Shown piece after piece: positions 1 through 8,769 of a stretch of DNA of 64,000 nt. The first letter of the stretch is position 1; each line of letters opens with the position of its first letter. The DNA comes from Niallia endozanthoxylica (GTDB lineage: Bacteria > Bacillota > Bacilli > Bacillales > Cytobacillaceae), in NCBI RefSeq assembly GCF_008710145.1, contig NZ_VYKL01000026.1, forward strand, positions 62,001-126,000, read 5' to 3'. The notes under the pieces are model-generated. The model was not told the origin of the DNA. It saw only the letters and a list, made by a program, of their open reading frames with translations, and did no database searches. A program made the translations under genes and the position numbers.

Positions 1-239
1 CTGATTGGACTGGTGAGGTTCCAACAATCGCGGTTCTTGTTCAGCAGTTAGAGAAACAATACAATCGTATCAAGGACCTTCCAAATGAAACGTTTAATGA
101 AAAACTAGCAGAGCCTTTATTAGGTAACCATACAGTAGGAGAACTTGCTGTATTCAGCTGTTTTCATGAATCCTATCATTTAGGTCAAATCATGGCAATG
201 AAGCGCACGATTGAAGCTTCATTAGCAAAATCTAACTAA
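1..239 (+). CDS. DinB-family protein, C-terminal part (5' end outside window)
   Basis: The open frame enters from the left edge (first full codon at position 3) and ends at TAA 237-239, giving 78 residues. They align well with the C-terminal half of the DinB-family protein at 1180-1629: both have LPN-[DE]-x-F, GN-[HN]-T-x-GEL and FHE-xx-H-[IL]-GQ. The two histidines of the HExxH-like motif belong to the metal-binding triad of the DinB/YfiT four-helix-bundle superfamily; the first histidine lies outside the window. Members are often metal-dependent thiol-S-transferases or stress-induced proteins, but no substrate can be inferred. It is probably a tandem paralogue of the 1180 gene, separated from it by an unrelated membrane gene on the other strand. 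Confidence 0.75.
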   Translation, partial: DWTGEVPTIAVLVQQLEKQYNRIKDLPNETFNEKLAEPLLGNHTVGELAVFSCFHESYHLGQIMAMKRTIEASLAKSN

Positions 240-246
240 ATAAATG

Positions 247-280
247 AAAAAAGCTGAATTCAAATGATTTCAGCTTTTTT
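247..280. terminator. bidirectional terminator between convergent genes
   Basis: A 12-bp A/T-flanked stem (247-258 with 269-280) and a 10-nt loop lie between the DinB-like gene on + and the membrane-protein gene on -. Both strands have a T-run. Confidence 0.8.
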
Positions 281-288
281 ATATTAGG

Positions 289-326
289 CTATGTTAACGA
301 ACCATGTTAATTAACAAAGCTTTATA
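289..326 (-). repeat. solo copy of small palindromic repeat (empty clover-leaf site)
   Basis: Read on the minus strand, this stretch joins the two outer ends of the clover-leaf elements at 8371-8570 and 44397-44596: GCTTTGTTAATTAACAT followed by GTTCGTTAACATAGCC. The central approximately 150 nt are absent. Similar solo sites lie at 1674-1718 and 43618-43650. It may be the target repeat or a deletion product. Confidence 0.5.
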
Positions 327-349
327 TTAAAATAGACAACGCGAAAAAA

Positions 350-943
350 TTAATCCCACCCCGCTTGGGCATTCAGTTTTGCCCTCGTAACGTCTTCGTT
401 GTTACCTTTATATAAAGAGGTTCCAAGAAAAATAAAAGCAATTCCTGCAATAATTTGTGATACTAGAGAACCATATGGAACGAGTATTGCCAAAACGGCA
501 AGGATAAGAAAAGCTGATCCCCAACGTGAGAGAACACCTTTCCAGAAGGAAACGAGTGCGAAAAGTAAAGCACCAATTAACAAGGAATAAAGTGATAGAT
601 TCATGCCAAATACAGCGGTGTGTATACCTGTATCCAGTAATTCAGGGGCACTTTTCTCTAAATCCACTGCGATGAAGGTCTGAAACCATTTATACCCAAG
701 CCATAGAGACATACCAAGAGATAAGATGATGAAACTAAATTGACCAAAGCCTCCAAAACTTTTATACTGTGACAAATATAGTCCAATGATTCCAAATGCT
801 ATAAGACTGTAGCCAACCTGGTCGAAATAGGCTGCGATAAAAGAATCTTGATCAAAATAATACCAAACTTGCACAAGTGCTATTGCCAACCCTCCTATAA
901 TTGAACTTAATCCAAAAAGGCGAAGCAATCCAGCAAATGTCAT
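350..943 (-). CDS. hypothetical multi-pass membrane protein
   Basis: A 197-residue hydrophobic protein with about six predicted membrane segments and a short polar C-terminus. The start chosen is ATG 943-941, preceded by GAGGTG with 6-nt spacing; a GTG three codons upstream overlaps that ribosome-binding site and is less likely. No conserved motif was recognised. It lies alone on the minus strand between two DinB-family genes of the opposite orientation. The function is unknown. Confidence 0.6.
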   Translation of the reverse strand: MTFAGLLRLFGLSSIIGGLAIALVQVWYYFDQDSFIAAYFDQVGYSLIAFGIIGLYLSQYKSFGGFGQFSFIILSLGMSLWLGYKWFQTFIAVDLEKSAPELLDTGIHTAVFGMNLSLYSLLIGALLFALVSFWKGVLSRWGSAFLILAVLAILVPYGSLVSQIIAGIAFIFLGTSLYKGNNEDVTRAKLNAQAGWD

Positions 944-1179
944 TCTAATCACCTCTATTAGGATTTATGTGTAACAGTAAAGTCTATGCGCTTGTTTTAC
1001 TAAATATGGTTTAGTGATTATTTGAACATTTGCATAAATGTACACTAAAAAACACTTCTGTATAATAAACGTATTTGAACGAAACGGTATGGATAAAATG
1101 TTTATGTACAGCTTAGTGGTTTTTCCTTTTTTCATATTACATACCATTTAGACAAGATAATGACACGGGAGGTTTTCGT

Positions 1180-1629
1180 ATGAGTGACTTACTTAAAAAG
1201 CAATTTGAAATAGGCAGAGGGAGTTTATTAAAAGATATTGAGGCTTGCTCGGAAGAATGGTTTGATATCCAATTTGAAGGACTTCCGAATACGATTCGTT
1301 GGCAGATAGGACATATTTTAACTGCGGTAGACAATTTTCTATTTGCTGAAGACAAACAGTTTCCTGCACAATATAATGCATTATTCGGGTATGGTTCAAA
1401 GCCATCTGCTTGGCAAGATGATGTACCAAGTGTAGATACTCTTGTAAATCAGCTGAAAACACAGCTGGAGCAAATTAAAGGACTTCCGAATGATCGTTTT
1501 CATGACAAAATGCCTGAGCCGGTATTAGGTAATAACACCTTTGGTGAATTAGTAAGCTTTACTTCCTTTCATGAATTAACTCATATTGGGCAAGTTCATA
1601 TTATGAGAAAACTCGCAGAAAATCGTTAA
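1180..1629 (+). CDS. DinB-family protein
   Basis: A complete 149-residue DinB/YfiT-like four-helix-bundle protein. The likely metal ligands are His45 (in WQIGHIL) and His131 and His135 (in FHELTHIGQ), the usual three-histidine arrangement. A GGGAGG site sits 7 nt before ATG 1180. The superfamily includes thiol transferases and DNA-damage-inducible proteins; the exact reaction cannot be read from the sequence. The C-terminal half matches the truncated gene at the left edge, so the two look like paralogues. A terminator follows at 1643, so this gene is probably monocistronic. Confidence 0.8.
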   Translation: MSDLLKKQFEIGRGSLLKDIEACSEEWFDIQFEGLPNTIRWQIGHILTAVDNFLFAEDKQFPAQYNALFGYGSKPSAWQDDVPSVDTLVNQLKTQLEQIKGLPNDRFHDKMPEPVLGNNTFGELVSFTSFHELTHIGQVHIMRKLAENR

Positions 1630-1642
1630 TAGGAGACGGAAA

Positions 1643-1673
1643 GGGCTGATTAGATCTCAGCCTTTTATTTTTT
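1643..1673 (+). terminator. terminator of the DinB-family gene
   Basis: Stem GGCTGA (1644-1649) / TCAGCC (1657-1662) followed by a T-rich tract, 15 nt after the stop. Confidence 0.7.
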
Positions 1674-1718
1674 GGTTGTGTTAAAAAATCAACAATGTTA
1701 ATAAATAAAGTTTATTTT
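1674..1718 (-). repeat. diverged solo copy of small palindromic repeat
   Basis: On the minus strand it matches the left flank of the clover-leaf element at 8371 (AAAG, TTTATTAACATTGTTGATT) and ends in a TTAACACAACC motif resembling the right flank. It is more degenerate than the sites at 289 and 43618. Confidence 0.35.
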
Positions 1719-1817
1719 TTAGACAGCAATATATGAAAATATTTATATGAATGAAGAGTTTTTCCAAATTTTATATATACTATAAACTGAAACTTCGTAT
1801 GAAAGGAGAGATTGTTG

Positions 1818-2393
1818 ATGAGAAAGGGATTATTAGGAATAGGAGTAGTTGTCGCGTTCATTGTGATTTTGGGGATCATGTTAGCCTCAAGCTATAACGG
1901 ATTTGTTAATTTAGAAGAAAATGTTGATCAATCTTATGCACAAATTGAAAATCAGCTGCAAAGGCGTCTTGATCTCATTCCAAACTTGGTGAGTACAGTA
2001 AAAGGCTATGCTGCGCATGAAGAGGAAGTATTAACAGAGATTTCTGACGCACGTGCAAGATTGGCAGGTGCTGGTTCCCCTGAGGAAGAAGCTGCAGCAA
2101 ATGCAGAACTAACTGGTGCTTTAAGCCGGTTACTGGTAGTTGTTGAGAATTATCCGAATTTGAAAGCAGACCAGCAGTTTACTCAGTTAATGGATGAATT
2201 GGCTGGAACAGAAAATAGACTATCGGTTGCCCGTAAAGACTATAATGAGCAAGTATCTGTTTATAACAAAAAGGTAAAAAGTTTTCCTGGAGTCATTGTT
2301 GCAAATGTGACAGGTTTTGATGAAAAGGAGTATTTTGAAGCAGACCCAGGTGCACAAGAAGCACCTAAGGTTGACTTTGGGGGCAGCCAATAA
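1818..2393 (+). CDS. lemA: LemA family protein
   Basis: A 191-residue LemA protein: one N-terminal transmembrane helix (about residues 4-24), then the family's long helical domain with the characteristic QRRLDLIPNLVSTVKGYA stretch near residues 48-65. AAAGGAGAG at 1802-1810 sits 7 nt before ATG 1818; two in-frame TTG codons just upstream lack that spacing. The stop codon overlaps the ATG of the TPM-domain gene, so the pair is translationally coupled. The lemA/TPM pairing is common in Firmicutes and is thought to act at the membrane, but its biochemical role is not established. Confidence 0.9.
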   Translation: MRKGLLGIGVVVAFIVILGIMLASSYNGFVNLEENVDQSYAQIENQLQRRLDLIPNLVSTVKGYAAHEEEVLTEISDARARLAGAGSPEEEAAANAELTGALSRLLVVVENYPNLKADQQFTQLMDELAGTENRLSVARKDYNEQVSVYNKKVKSFPGVIVANVTGFDEKEYFEADPGAQEAPKVDFGGSQ

Positions 2394-3172
2394 TGAAAAT
2401 GAAACGCTTCTTCAGCATTGTATTTCTATTGTGCTCCTTTTTTCTAATCGGAGCGAAAGCAGCAGCTGAAGATGTTCAATTACCCCCACCGGTTGGCGAT
2501 ATTTATGTTCAGGATTTTGCAGAAGTGTTATCTGAACAGGAGAGATTGGAATTACTGAGTATAGGCAGATCGGTTGAAAACCAAACGACTGCACAAATTG
2601 TTGTTTTAACAGTGGATTCTATTGGTGACCGGACTGTTGAAGAATTTGCAAATGAGGTGTTTCGGCAATATGGCATTGGAGATGCGGAAGAAGATAACGG
2701 GGTGCTAGTTCTTTTAGGGATGAACCCTTCTCAGGGGATGGAGGAAAGACCATTAAGAATTGAAGTGGGCTATGGTTTAGAGGGGAGGCTTCCAGATGGA
2801 AAAGTGGGTCGAATCCTCGATGATATTACGATTCCATACTTAAAAAATAAAGAGCCAAATCTTGCTATAACGGAAACCTACAAAGTGTTAGCAAATGAAG
2901 TGTTGACCGAGTATGGTATTGAAGAAGGACAGCAGCTGGTTGAGTTGCCGGCTGTCCAGGAATCCAATACAGAGGGAGCAGGCATTCCCTCGTGGCTATT
3001 ACTCATTATAGTAGTTGTTATATTGTTTTTAGATTTTAAGTTTTTTGGCGGGTTTTTAACCCATATACTTCTTTCCATATTATCCCGCGGCGGCAGAAGC
3101 GGTGGAGGAGGTGGACCGCGCGGAGGCGGAGGAGGTTCTTCCGGTGGAGGAGGAGCAAGCAGGGGATGGTAA
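2393..3172 (+). CDS. TPM-domain secreted/membrane protein (YgcG-like)
   Basis: A 259-residue protein. It has a signal peptide (1-25), a TPM domain (about 35-175, with VGDIYVQDFAEVLSEQE and NGVLVLLGM), a transmembrane helix (about 200-216) and a glycine/serine-rich tail (234-259) ending in RGW. TPM domains are predicted to face the outside and may have phosphatase-like or photosystem-repair-like folds. The ATG overlaps the stop of lemA. The Gly-rich tail is typical of the YgcG subfamily. It is followed by a dispersed repeat at 3191 rather than an obvious terminator. Confidence 0.85.
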   Translation: MKMKRFFSIVFLLCSFFLIGAKAAAEDVQLPPPVGDIYVQDFAEVLSEQERLELLSIGRSVENQTTAQIVVLTVDSIGDRTVEEFANEVFRQYGIGDAEEDNGVLVLLGMNPSQGMEERPLRIEVGYGLEGRLPDGKVGRILDDITIPYLKNKEPNLAITETYKVLANEVLTEYGIEEGQQLVELPAVQESNTEGAGIPSWLLLIIVVVILFLDFKFFGGFLTHILLSILSRGGRSGGGGGPRGGGGGSSGGGGASRGW

Positions 3173-3190
3173 GAGAAAGTTCAAAACAAA

Positions 3191-3312
3191 GAGGAGCTGC
3201 CCCATGAGGTGTCTGGTAACTTCCAGTTATCTATATCTAGTGTAAATTAACTCAAAGAGATACTAGATACTGTATGATGGTGCCTGACATCCTTGCTTTT
3301 GAGGCACTCCCT
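3191..3312 (+). repeat. approximately 120-bp dispersed palindromic repeat, copy A
   Basis: It matches 57371-57492 over its whole length (roughly 80% by eye). Each copy starts in a CTGCCCCAT segment and has inverted ends (GGTGTCxGGxA near the left, TGGTGCCTGACA at 3278-3289). An inner hairpin TCTA..ATC / GAT..TAGA follows, and the copy closes with TTGCTTTT...CCCTT. Both copies lie just downstream of a protein gene (TPM here, mntR there). This suggests a MITE-like or REP-like element. Confidence 0.65.
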
Positions 3313-3335
3313 TCTGTGATTTGGAGAGTACGGTT

Positions 3336-4607
3336 CTAAGCGCTATAACTCTTATTTTGAAAGATTGGAAGGATTAATGTAAAGCAGGTTCCCTCTCCGT
3401 ATTCGCTGTTTACATATATGGTTCCACGCATGCTTTTTATGATGCTGTAGGATACCATCATTCCCAACCCGGTGCCTTTTTCCTTGGTTGTAAAGTATGG
3501 TTCACCTAGACGATTGATTTGTTCTTGCGTCATGCCGACTCCTTCATCCTGGATATCGATTTTAATATGATCATCTTTAAAGCTTTGTGAAATCGTAAGC
3601 TCACCATTTGTTTTCATCGATTCAATGCCATTTTTTAAAATATTAATCAAACATTGTTGGAATTTCTTTCTTTCACCCTTTGTAAAGTACTCCTCATCTA
3701 AGAGCGATAGTTGGATTTCAACACTATTCATGGTTGCTAAGGGGATCACGACGTTAACAGCATGCTGAATTTCTTCATTAATATTAATTATTTCTTCTCG
3801 GTCGGGTGCAGGTTTGGCAAAGGTTAAATAATCATTAATGACTTCTGTTGCGCGGTCCAACTCTTTTAAGGCTATATCACTATACAGTTTCCGCGTATCA
3901 TCTGGGATATCATTCGATAATAGTTGAATAAAGCCCCTTGCAGCTGTAAGGGGGTTTCGTACCTCATGTGAAATACTGGCAGCCAGATGGCTAACGGTTT
4001 GCAGCTTTTCTGCTTTAATGAGTTTTTGCAGCACCTGGAAATTCATTTTGATTCCTTCCCATAGGAAAGTGGTAATAGCCATTCCAATTATATGGATAAC
4101 TGCCAGCACTAACCAAAACTCAATAGTGAACTTATAATTAAATAGAATGTTTGATAATAGCTGCGTAAAGGACAGACCTACAAAAGTTAGGAAAATATTT
4201 AAGCCTACTTTCTGCCTAAGCTGCAATTTTGAATAAAATTTGGACAAATAAATAATCACAAATCCCATAATGGTGAAAGTGATCATGGTAGGATAAAAAC
4301 CATCTCCGCCCTGAATATATCGAATAACGAGGGTTAAAATGATGAGTAAATATCCCAATTTATAACCACCGTAGAGTCCTCCGAGAACAAAGGGTATCCA
4401 ACGTAAATCCCAAATGAAATGTTCATTCGTATAGACAGGAAATATCATACACAGAATCAGTGACATAATTGGAAATAATGAGAGAGTCCAGTCTCGTACA
4501 TGTTCTAATCGGTAGGTGTATTTAATCATGTAAAGGATTTGCATTAAGCATAATACAAGAAGAATAAATAAAAAGTTAATGAGTAAGTCTTTGGTTACAA
4601 GATCCAT
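3336..4607 (-). CDS. membrane sensor histidine kinase, KinB-like (5TMR-LYT type)
   Basis: A 423-residue kinase. About six transmembrane helices fill residues 5-185, with the 5TM-LYT motif WIPFVLGGLYGGYKLG around 70-85. A HisKA domain follows with phospho-acceptor His214 (SHEVRNPL), then HATPase_c motifs: N box around Asn326, G1 DEGVG (354-358) and G2 GTGLG (378-382). Length and topology match the sporulation phosphorelay kinase KinB. The kapB gene that accompanies kinB in Bacillus subtilis is not adjacent, so a role feeding Spo0F is an inference. No response regulator is nearby, as expected for an orphan phosphorelay kinase. Confidence 0.8.
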   Translation of the reverse strand: MDLVTKDLLINFLFILLVLCLMQILYMIKYTYRLEHVRDWTLSLFPIMSLILCMIFPVYTNEHFIWDLRWIPFVLGGLYGGYKLGYLLIILTLVIRYIQGGDGFYPTMITFTIMGFVIIYLSKFYSKLQLRQKVGLNIFLTFVGLSFTQLLSNILFNYKFTIEFWLVLAVIHIIGMAITTFLWEGIKMNFQVLQKLIKAEKLQTVSHLAASISHEVRNPLTAARGFIQLLSNDIPDDTRKLYSDIALKELDRATEVINDYLTFAKPAPDREEIININEEIQHAVNVVIPLATMNSVEIQLSLLDEEYFTKGERKKFQQCLINILKNGIESMKTNGELTISQSFKDDHIKIDIQDEGVGMTQEQINRLGEPYFTTKEKGTGLGMMVSYSIIKSMRGTIYVNSEYGEGTCFTLILPIFQNKSYSA

Positions 4608-4887
4608 AGGTGCACCATGCCTTTAAACAATTTTAATTGTCGCAGTATATAATAAAATATATCAAGAGAAAAAGTATTTTACTAGATGAAAATATTGTTT
4701 TATTAGTAATAGTTAAAAAGATATAGAAAATATTATTATTAATTCAAAAATTATTATTGATTTCATATACTATACCGAGATATCATTAAAAGGTATGATA
4801 TTTATCACTTAATAGATAGTGAAAAAGTACTATTCTGATTATTACAGGTATTACAAAATGAATGAGCAAAAAAGGAGGGAAAAATAG

Positions 4888-6591
4888 ATGAAAAGAGGGA
4901 TAACTTGGCAGTTAGGTATTATCATTGTCTGTGTGTTATTTGTTTCAATGTTGATTACCTCATTATCGAATTACTGGGTCACGTATAAAAATACATATGA
5001 GGCAGCAGGAATTGAGGCTGTGGGATGTGCCAATATCACAACTGGATTGATTTCTCCTAGTGATATTAAGAAAGTGTTGAATGGCGATGAAGAAACAAGA
5101 GAAGCTTTGGAAAAGACGATTAGTTGGACAGTTGATCATAAGAAACTTTTTGAAAATCAATATATTATCCTTTTGGATGGTACCATTGTAGTTGCTGATG
5201 ACAACTTGAAAAAGCAAGGCTTTAATGCGGGGGACAAATTCTATATTGATAAAGAACTAATTGAAATAATTAAAGAAACAAAACATCCGCATTATTCTGA
5301 GATTTATGAGTTTGGAGGTATGAAACGATTAACAGGGTATGCTCCTATTTTTGAGGATCATGATCCAAATAAAGAAATCATTGCATACAATGCGATTGAT
5401 TTCGATGCAAAGATTGTTTCGGAACGAACTTGGGATTCAGTAAAGGGAACAGTTGCTTTAGGTCTGCTTCCTATGATTATTGCATGTATCATTACCATTT
5501 GGATGATTAGAAGAAGGACGAAACCAATTACTATTTTAATAGAATACGCACAAGCTATTGCAAAAGGAGATTTATCAGTTAAGAATATCGAAACGAAAAA
5601 CAATGATGAAATAGGAGAACTAGGTAATGCATTAAACTTTATGGCAAAGAATCTTCGTGAAGTAATTCAACAGGTTAGTTCTAGTGCTGAACATGTTGCA
5701 ACATCCTCAGAGGATTTGCATCAAATTGCGATGCAAACGAGTCATGCAACAGAGCAAATCTCCATTACAATGGGTCAAATGGCTCTAAGTGTGGATAAGC
5801 AAACAGAGAGTGTAGAAGAAACCTCACAAACAGTGAAAGAAATCTCCGAAGGTGTCTATCAAATTGCTAATAATGCTCAAAATGTAACGGCTACGGCAAA
5901 GAATGCTTCTGAGAAAGCTACAGAGGGTGGACATGCCATAAAAACAGCAGTGCAGCAGATGAATTCAATTCAAGAGACGGTAACTGGACTTGCTCAAGCA
6001 GTAAAAGGATTAGGCATTCGTTCAGAGGAGATTGGACAAATTGTCGAGGTCATTACTGGAATTGCTGCCCAAACGAATTTGTTAGCCTTAAATGCTGCAA
6101 TCGAAGCAGCAAGGGCAGGTGAGAACGGCCGTGGATTTGCGGTAGTTGCCGATGAAGTGAGAAAACTGGCAGAACAATCCGCGGGGTCAGCGAAACAGAT
6201 TTCTATGTTGATTTCAGCCATTCAGGATGAGACGAGCAAGGCTGTTGTATCAATGGAGGTTGTTTCAAAGGAAGTAGCGTCAGGAATAGGAATTGTCAAT
6301 ACAGCAGGGGGTTCCTTTGAAAATATTGAGGAATCAATCAATGAAGTAAGTGAACAGATTCAAAAAGTATCAACGGCTGTTCAACAAATGGTTGCAGGAA
6401 CAGAACAAATGGTACGTTCTATGCAATTAATAACAGATGTTGCTGAGTTGGCTGCATCTGGTACACAGCAAGTATCTGCCGCAACGGATGAACAATTGGC
6501 ATCTATGCAAGAAATCTCTGCTTCAGCAAGTATTCTGGCAAATATGTCAGATGAACTTCAGATAATCATTAGAAAATTTAAAACAAAATAA
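4888..6591 (+). CDS. methyl-accepting chemotaxis protein
   Basis: A 567-residue chemoreceptor. It has TM1 (about 8-28), an extracellular Cache-like sensory domain (30-185), TM2 (about 188-208), a HAMP domain (210-262) and a long cytoplasmic coiled coil. The signalling tip is the invariant hairpin around [22 protein letters not shown] and [15 protein letters not shown] (about 382-420). Glutamine/glutamate-rich helices flank it as methylation regions. AAAGGAGGG sits 8 nt before the ATG. It would signal through CheW/CheA; the ligand is unknown. It stands alone and ends at a bidirectional terminator. Confidence 0.92.
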   Translation: MKRGITWQLGIIIVCVLFVSMLITSLSNYWVTYKNTYEAAGIEAVGCANITTGLISPSDIKKVLNGDEETREALEKTISWTVDHKKLFENQYIILLDGTIVVADDNLKKQGFNAGDKFYIDKELIEIIKETKHPHYSEIYEFGGMKRLTGYAPIFEDHDPNKEIIAYNAIDFDAKIVSERTWDSVKGTVALGLLPMIIACIITIWMIRRRTKPITILIEYAQAIAKGDLSVKNIETKNNDEIGELGNALNFMAKNLREVIQQVSSSAEHVATSSEDLHQIAMQTSHATEQISITMGQMALSVDKQTESVEETSQTVKEISEGVYQIANNAQNVTATAKNASEKATEGGHAIKTAVQQMNSIQETVTGLAQAVKGLGIRSEEIGQIVEVITGIAAQTNLLALNAAIEAARAGENGRGFAVVADEVRKLAEQSAGSAKQISMLISAIQDETSKAVVSMEVVSKEVASGIGIVNTAGGSFENIEESINEVSEQIQKVSTAVQQMVAGTEQMVRSMQLITDVAELAASGTQQVSAATDEQLASMQEISASASILANMSDELQIIIRKFKTK

Positions 6592-6593
6592 AG

Positions 6594-6623
6594 AAAGGAC
6601 GGAAGATCATTTCCGTCCTTTTT
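6594..6623. terminator. bidirectional terminator between mcp and ubiB
   Basis: An 11-bp stem (6594-6604 / 6611-6621) with a 6-nt loop between two convergent genes, with T-runs on both strands. Confidence 0.85.
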
Positions 6624-8296
6624 CACATTCGTCCGGATTTAATAATGGCAAAAAGGATAAATAAGAACATAAGCGTGGCCACAATGGATCCAACTTCAAT
6701 CGCAGGAAATTCCCATAATAAATTGCGCTGTCCTGCAATGGCTCCTCCAATAATGAGTCCGACCATAAGGATACTGAAGGATAAAAGGATAATGCTAAAA
6801 GCAAGCCTATTGCTGATTTTATCTAGCCTAAGTAAAAATTGTTTAAATTCAGGTACACTAACTTCAAAGTGCAGCTTTCCTTTTTGGACAGTTGCTGTCA
6901 AGTCTTTAAGGCTTTTTGGTACTTTTGATAATAATTGTAGATTTTCAACTAATTCATTTAAGGAGCCTTGTATTACTTTCTTTGGTTCAAATCGATGTCG
7001 TAATAGTTTTTCACCAAAAGGCTTAACGGTATCCATAATACTGAGTGCAGGATCTAAGTCTTTAACCACTCCTTCAATAATGAGGAGTGTCTTTCCCAAA
7101 ATCGTCAAATCAGAAGGTATTTGAATATGATGATGATGGATAATCGTAAGCAAGTCGTTCAAAGCTGTACCTATGCTTAGTTTACTTAGAGGAATATCAG
7201 AATATTTCATGACAAACTCATCAATATCATTATATAAAGCAGATAGATTCGTTTCTTCAGATTGTATCCCGATTGATGAAATGGCTTTTAAAAGGCCTCT
7301 TGTATTTTTGCGCTGCAAATGAATCACTAATGATGCAAAATGATATTTTGTTTCATCACTTAATCGTCCAACCGTGCCGAAATCCAGGTAGGCAATGTTA
7401 TTTTCAGGCAATATATAAATATTCCCTGGATGCGGGTCGCCGTGGAAAAATCCTTCGATTAAAATTTGGTGAAGCATGGATTCTGTAATCCGCTCAGCAA
7501 TGAGCTTTCGATTATAGCCTTCCTCATCAAGCTTCTTAATCTGATTAACTTTTATTCCATTTACGAGATCCATAGTTAGGATTTTTTTTGTAGAGAGATT
7601 CCAGTGAACCTTTGGAATGAAAATTTCTGATTTATGAGTGAATTGTTGAGCAATGCGTTCGCTGTTTCTTCCTTCATTTTGATAATCAAGTTCAGCTCTC
7701 AAACTATTTGAGAATTCTTCAATAATTTTTCGAATCTGGTAGTTTTTTGCCCAAGCAATTTTTTCTTCCATTATTCTTGCTAAATCATCTAGTATTTCTA
7801 AATCTGTTTCGACAATGGGTTTGATATCGGGGCGTTGAATCTTAACTGCAACTGATTCTCCCGTATGTAAGGTTGCCGCGTGTACCTGCCCGATAGATGC
7901 ACTAGCGAGAGGAATTTCTGAAAAGAAATGAAACTGATTACTAATCGTGTCTCCTAACTCTAGTTCAATCATTTCTCGTGCTTGCTGGAAGGAAAACGAT
8001 GAAACTTGATCCTGCAGCTTTTCTAACTCTTGGGCAATTTCAAGCGGTACTAAATCACGTCTTGTGCTGGCGATTTGTCCAAGTTTAATAAATGTTGGTC
8101 CCAATTCCTGAAGTACTTCTTTTAGTTTAATGCCCGCGTATTTTTTGCTTAATTGGGCATCGTTATTTTGAAGTTTGCTCGGTAAGTGATGCTTTGTTAG
8201 TCCTAATCGATAGACTAAATGACTGAAACCATTTCGTAAAAAAGCATTACTGATTTCCTGATATCTTTGTGCATGTTTTAGTCTTTTCCCAAGCAT
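6623..8296 (-). CDS. ubiB: ABC1/UbiB-family atypical kinase
   Basis: A 557-residue AarF/UbiB protein-kinase-like ATPase. The family signatures are the KxGQ motif (KLGQ, residues 71-74), the alanine/serine-rich ASASIGQVH loop, VAVKIQRP with the ATP-contacting lysine, and the catalytic HGDPHPGNI with a later DFG in LDFGTVG. Two hydrophobic helices close the C-terminus (about 500-550). Homologues control isoprenoid quinone metabolism and lipid homeostasis. In a menaquinone-using Bacillus relative the exact role is uncertain. The gene is monocistronic, with the shared terminator at its 3' end and a clover-leaf element upstream. Confidence 0.9.
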   Translation of the reverse strand: MLGKRLKHAQRYQEISNAFLRNGFSHLVYRLGLTKHHLPSKLQNNDAQLSKKYAGIKLKEVLQELGPTFIKLGQIASTRRDLVPLEIAQELEKLQDQVSSFSFQQAREMIELELGDTISNQFHFFSEIPLASASIGQVHAATLHTGESVAVKIQRPDIKPIVETDLEILDDLARIMEEKIAWAKNYQIRKIIEEFSNSLRAELDYQNEGRNSERIAQQFTHKSEIFIPKVHWNLSTKKILTMDLVNGIKVNQIKKLDEEGYNRKLIAERITESMLHQILIEGFFHGDPHPGNIYILPENNIAYLDFGTVGRLSDETKYHFASLVIHLQRKNTRGLLKAISSIGIQSEETNLSALYNDIDEFVMKYSDIPLSKLSIGTALNDLLTIIHHHHIQIPSDLTILGKTLLIIEGVVKDLDPALSIMDTVKPFGEKLLRHRFEPKKVIQGSLNELVENLQLLSKVPKSLKDLTATVQKGKLHFEVSVPEFKQFLLRLDKISNRLAFSIILLSFSILMVGLIIGGAIAGQRNLLWEFPAIEVGSIVATLMFLFILFAIIKSGRM

Positions 8297-8370
8297 GTAC
8301 GTTCCTCCAAACCAAGTATTTCTATTAGTTATTTATCAGGCTATTACTGCCATGCTTCATTTCTAAAAAT

Positions 8371-8570
8371 AAAGCTTTGTTTATTAACATTGTTAATTTT
8401 TGACTCATCTAAAGCTGTATGGTTAGGAAGCGACAGGAGAAAATGAATTTTCTCCTGTCGCTTCCTAACCATACAGCAACCTTTCAGCACAGCTGAAAGG
8501 CGTGAGAAATGGATATTTCTCACGGATGAGTCAAAAATCTGACTTATTAACATTATTCGTTAACATAGCC
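8371..8570 (+). repeat. clover-leaf element, copy 1 (inside small palindromic repeat)
   Basis: The core is 8397-8537. A 13-bp closing stem (8397-8409 / 8525-8537, with GACTCATC/GATGAGTC) encloses three arms. Arm 1 is 8414-8477, a 31-nt perfect inverted repeat with a 2-nt centre. Arm 2 is 8480-8500 (CCTTTCAGC aca GCTGAAAGG). Arm 3 is 8501-8524. Arms 2 and 3 abut each other and the closing stem. TTATTAACAT occurs on both sides (8381-8390 and 8544-8553). Copies 2 and 3 lie at 44397-44596 and 54662-54805. It sits between the divergent ubiB and speD genes. Confidence 0.85.
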
Positions 8571-8769
8571 AAAAACAATGTTCGTTCTTAGCTTATCTAT
8601 TTTATATGATACAACATTTTTTCTCTTCCGGTTGCTAATTATTAGAACGGAACATTTGATTCTGCATTTACTATGCGTGGTTTTTACTATGGTTGGGCAA
8701 TATAGTAATATTTAAGAAAAAATTTGCCACAATTTCTAAATAGGCTATAGGCAGAAAGGGGCAAAGCAA

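Noticed and set aside
399..590. 63-aa plus-strand ORF
   Set aside because: Antisense shadow of the membrane-protein gene at 350-943; lysine/arginine-rich composition typical of the reverse frame of hydrophobic codons.
4741..4790. Sigma-D-like promoter before the chemoreceptor gene
   Set aside because: ACCGAGATAT resembles GCCGATAT only with an inserted base and there is no proper TAAA element at the right distance.
8344..8553. 69-aa ORF on the minus strand
   Set aside because: It runs through the clover-leaf inverted repeats; its codons are dictated by the palindromes and it has no ribosome-binding site.
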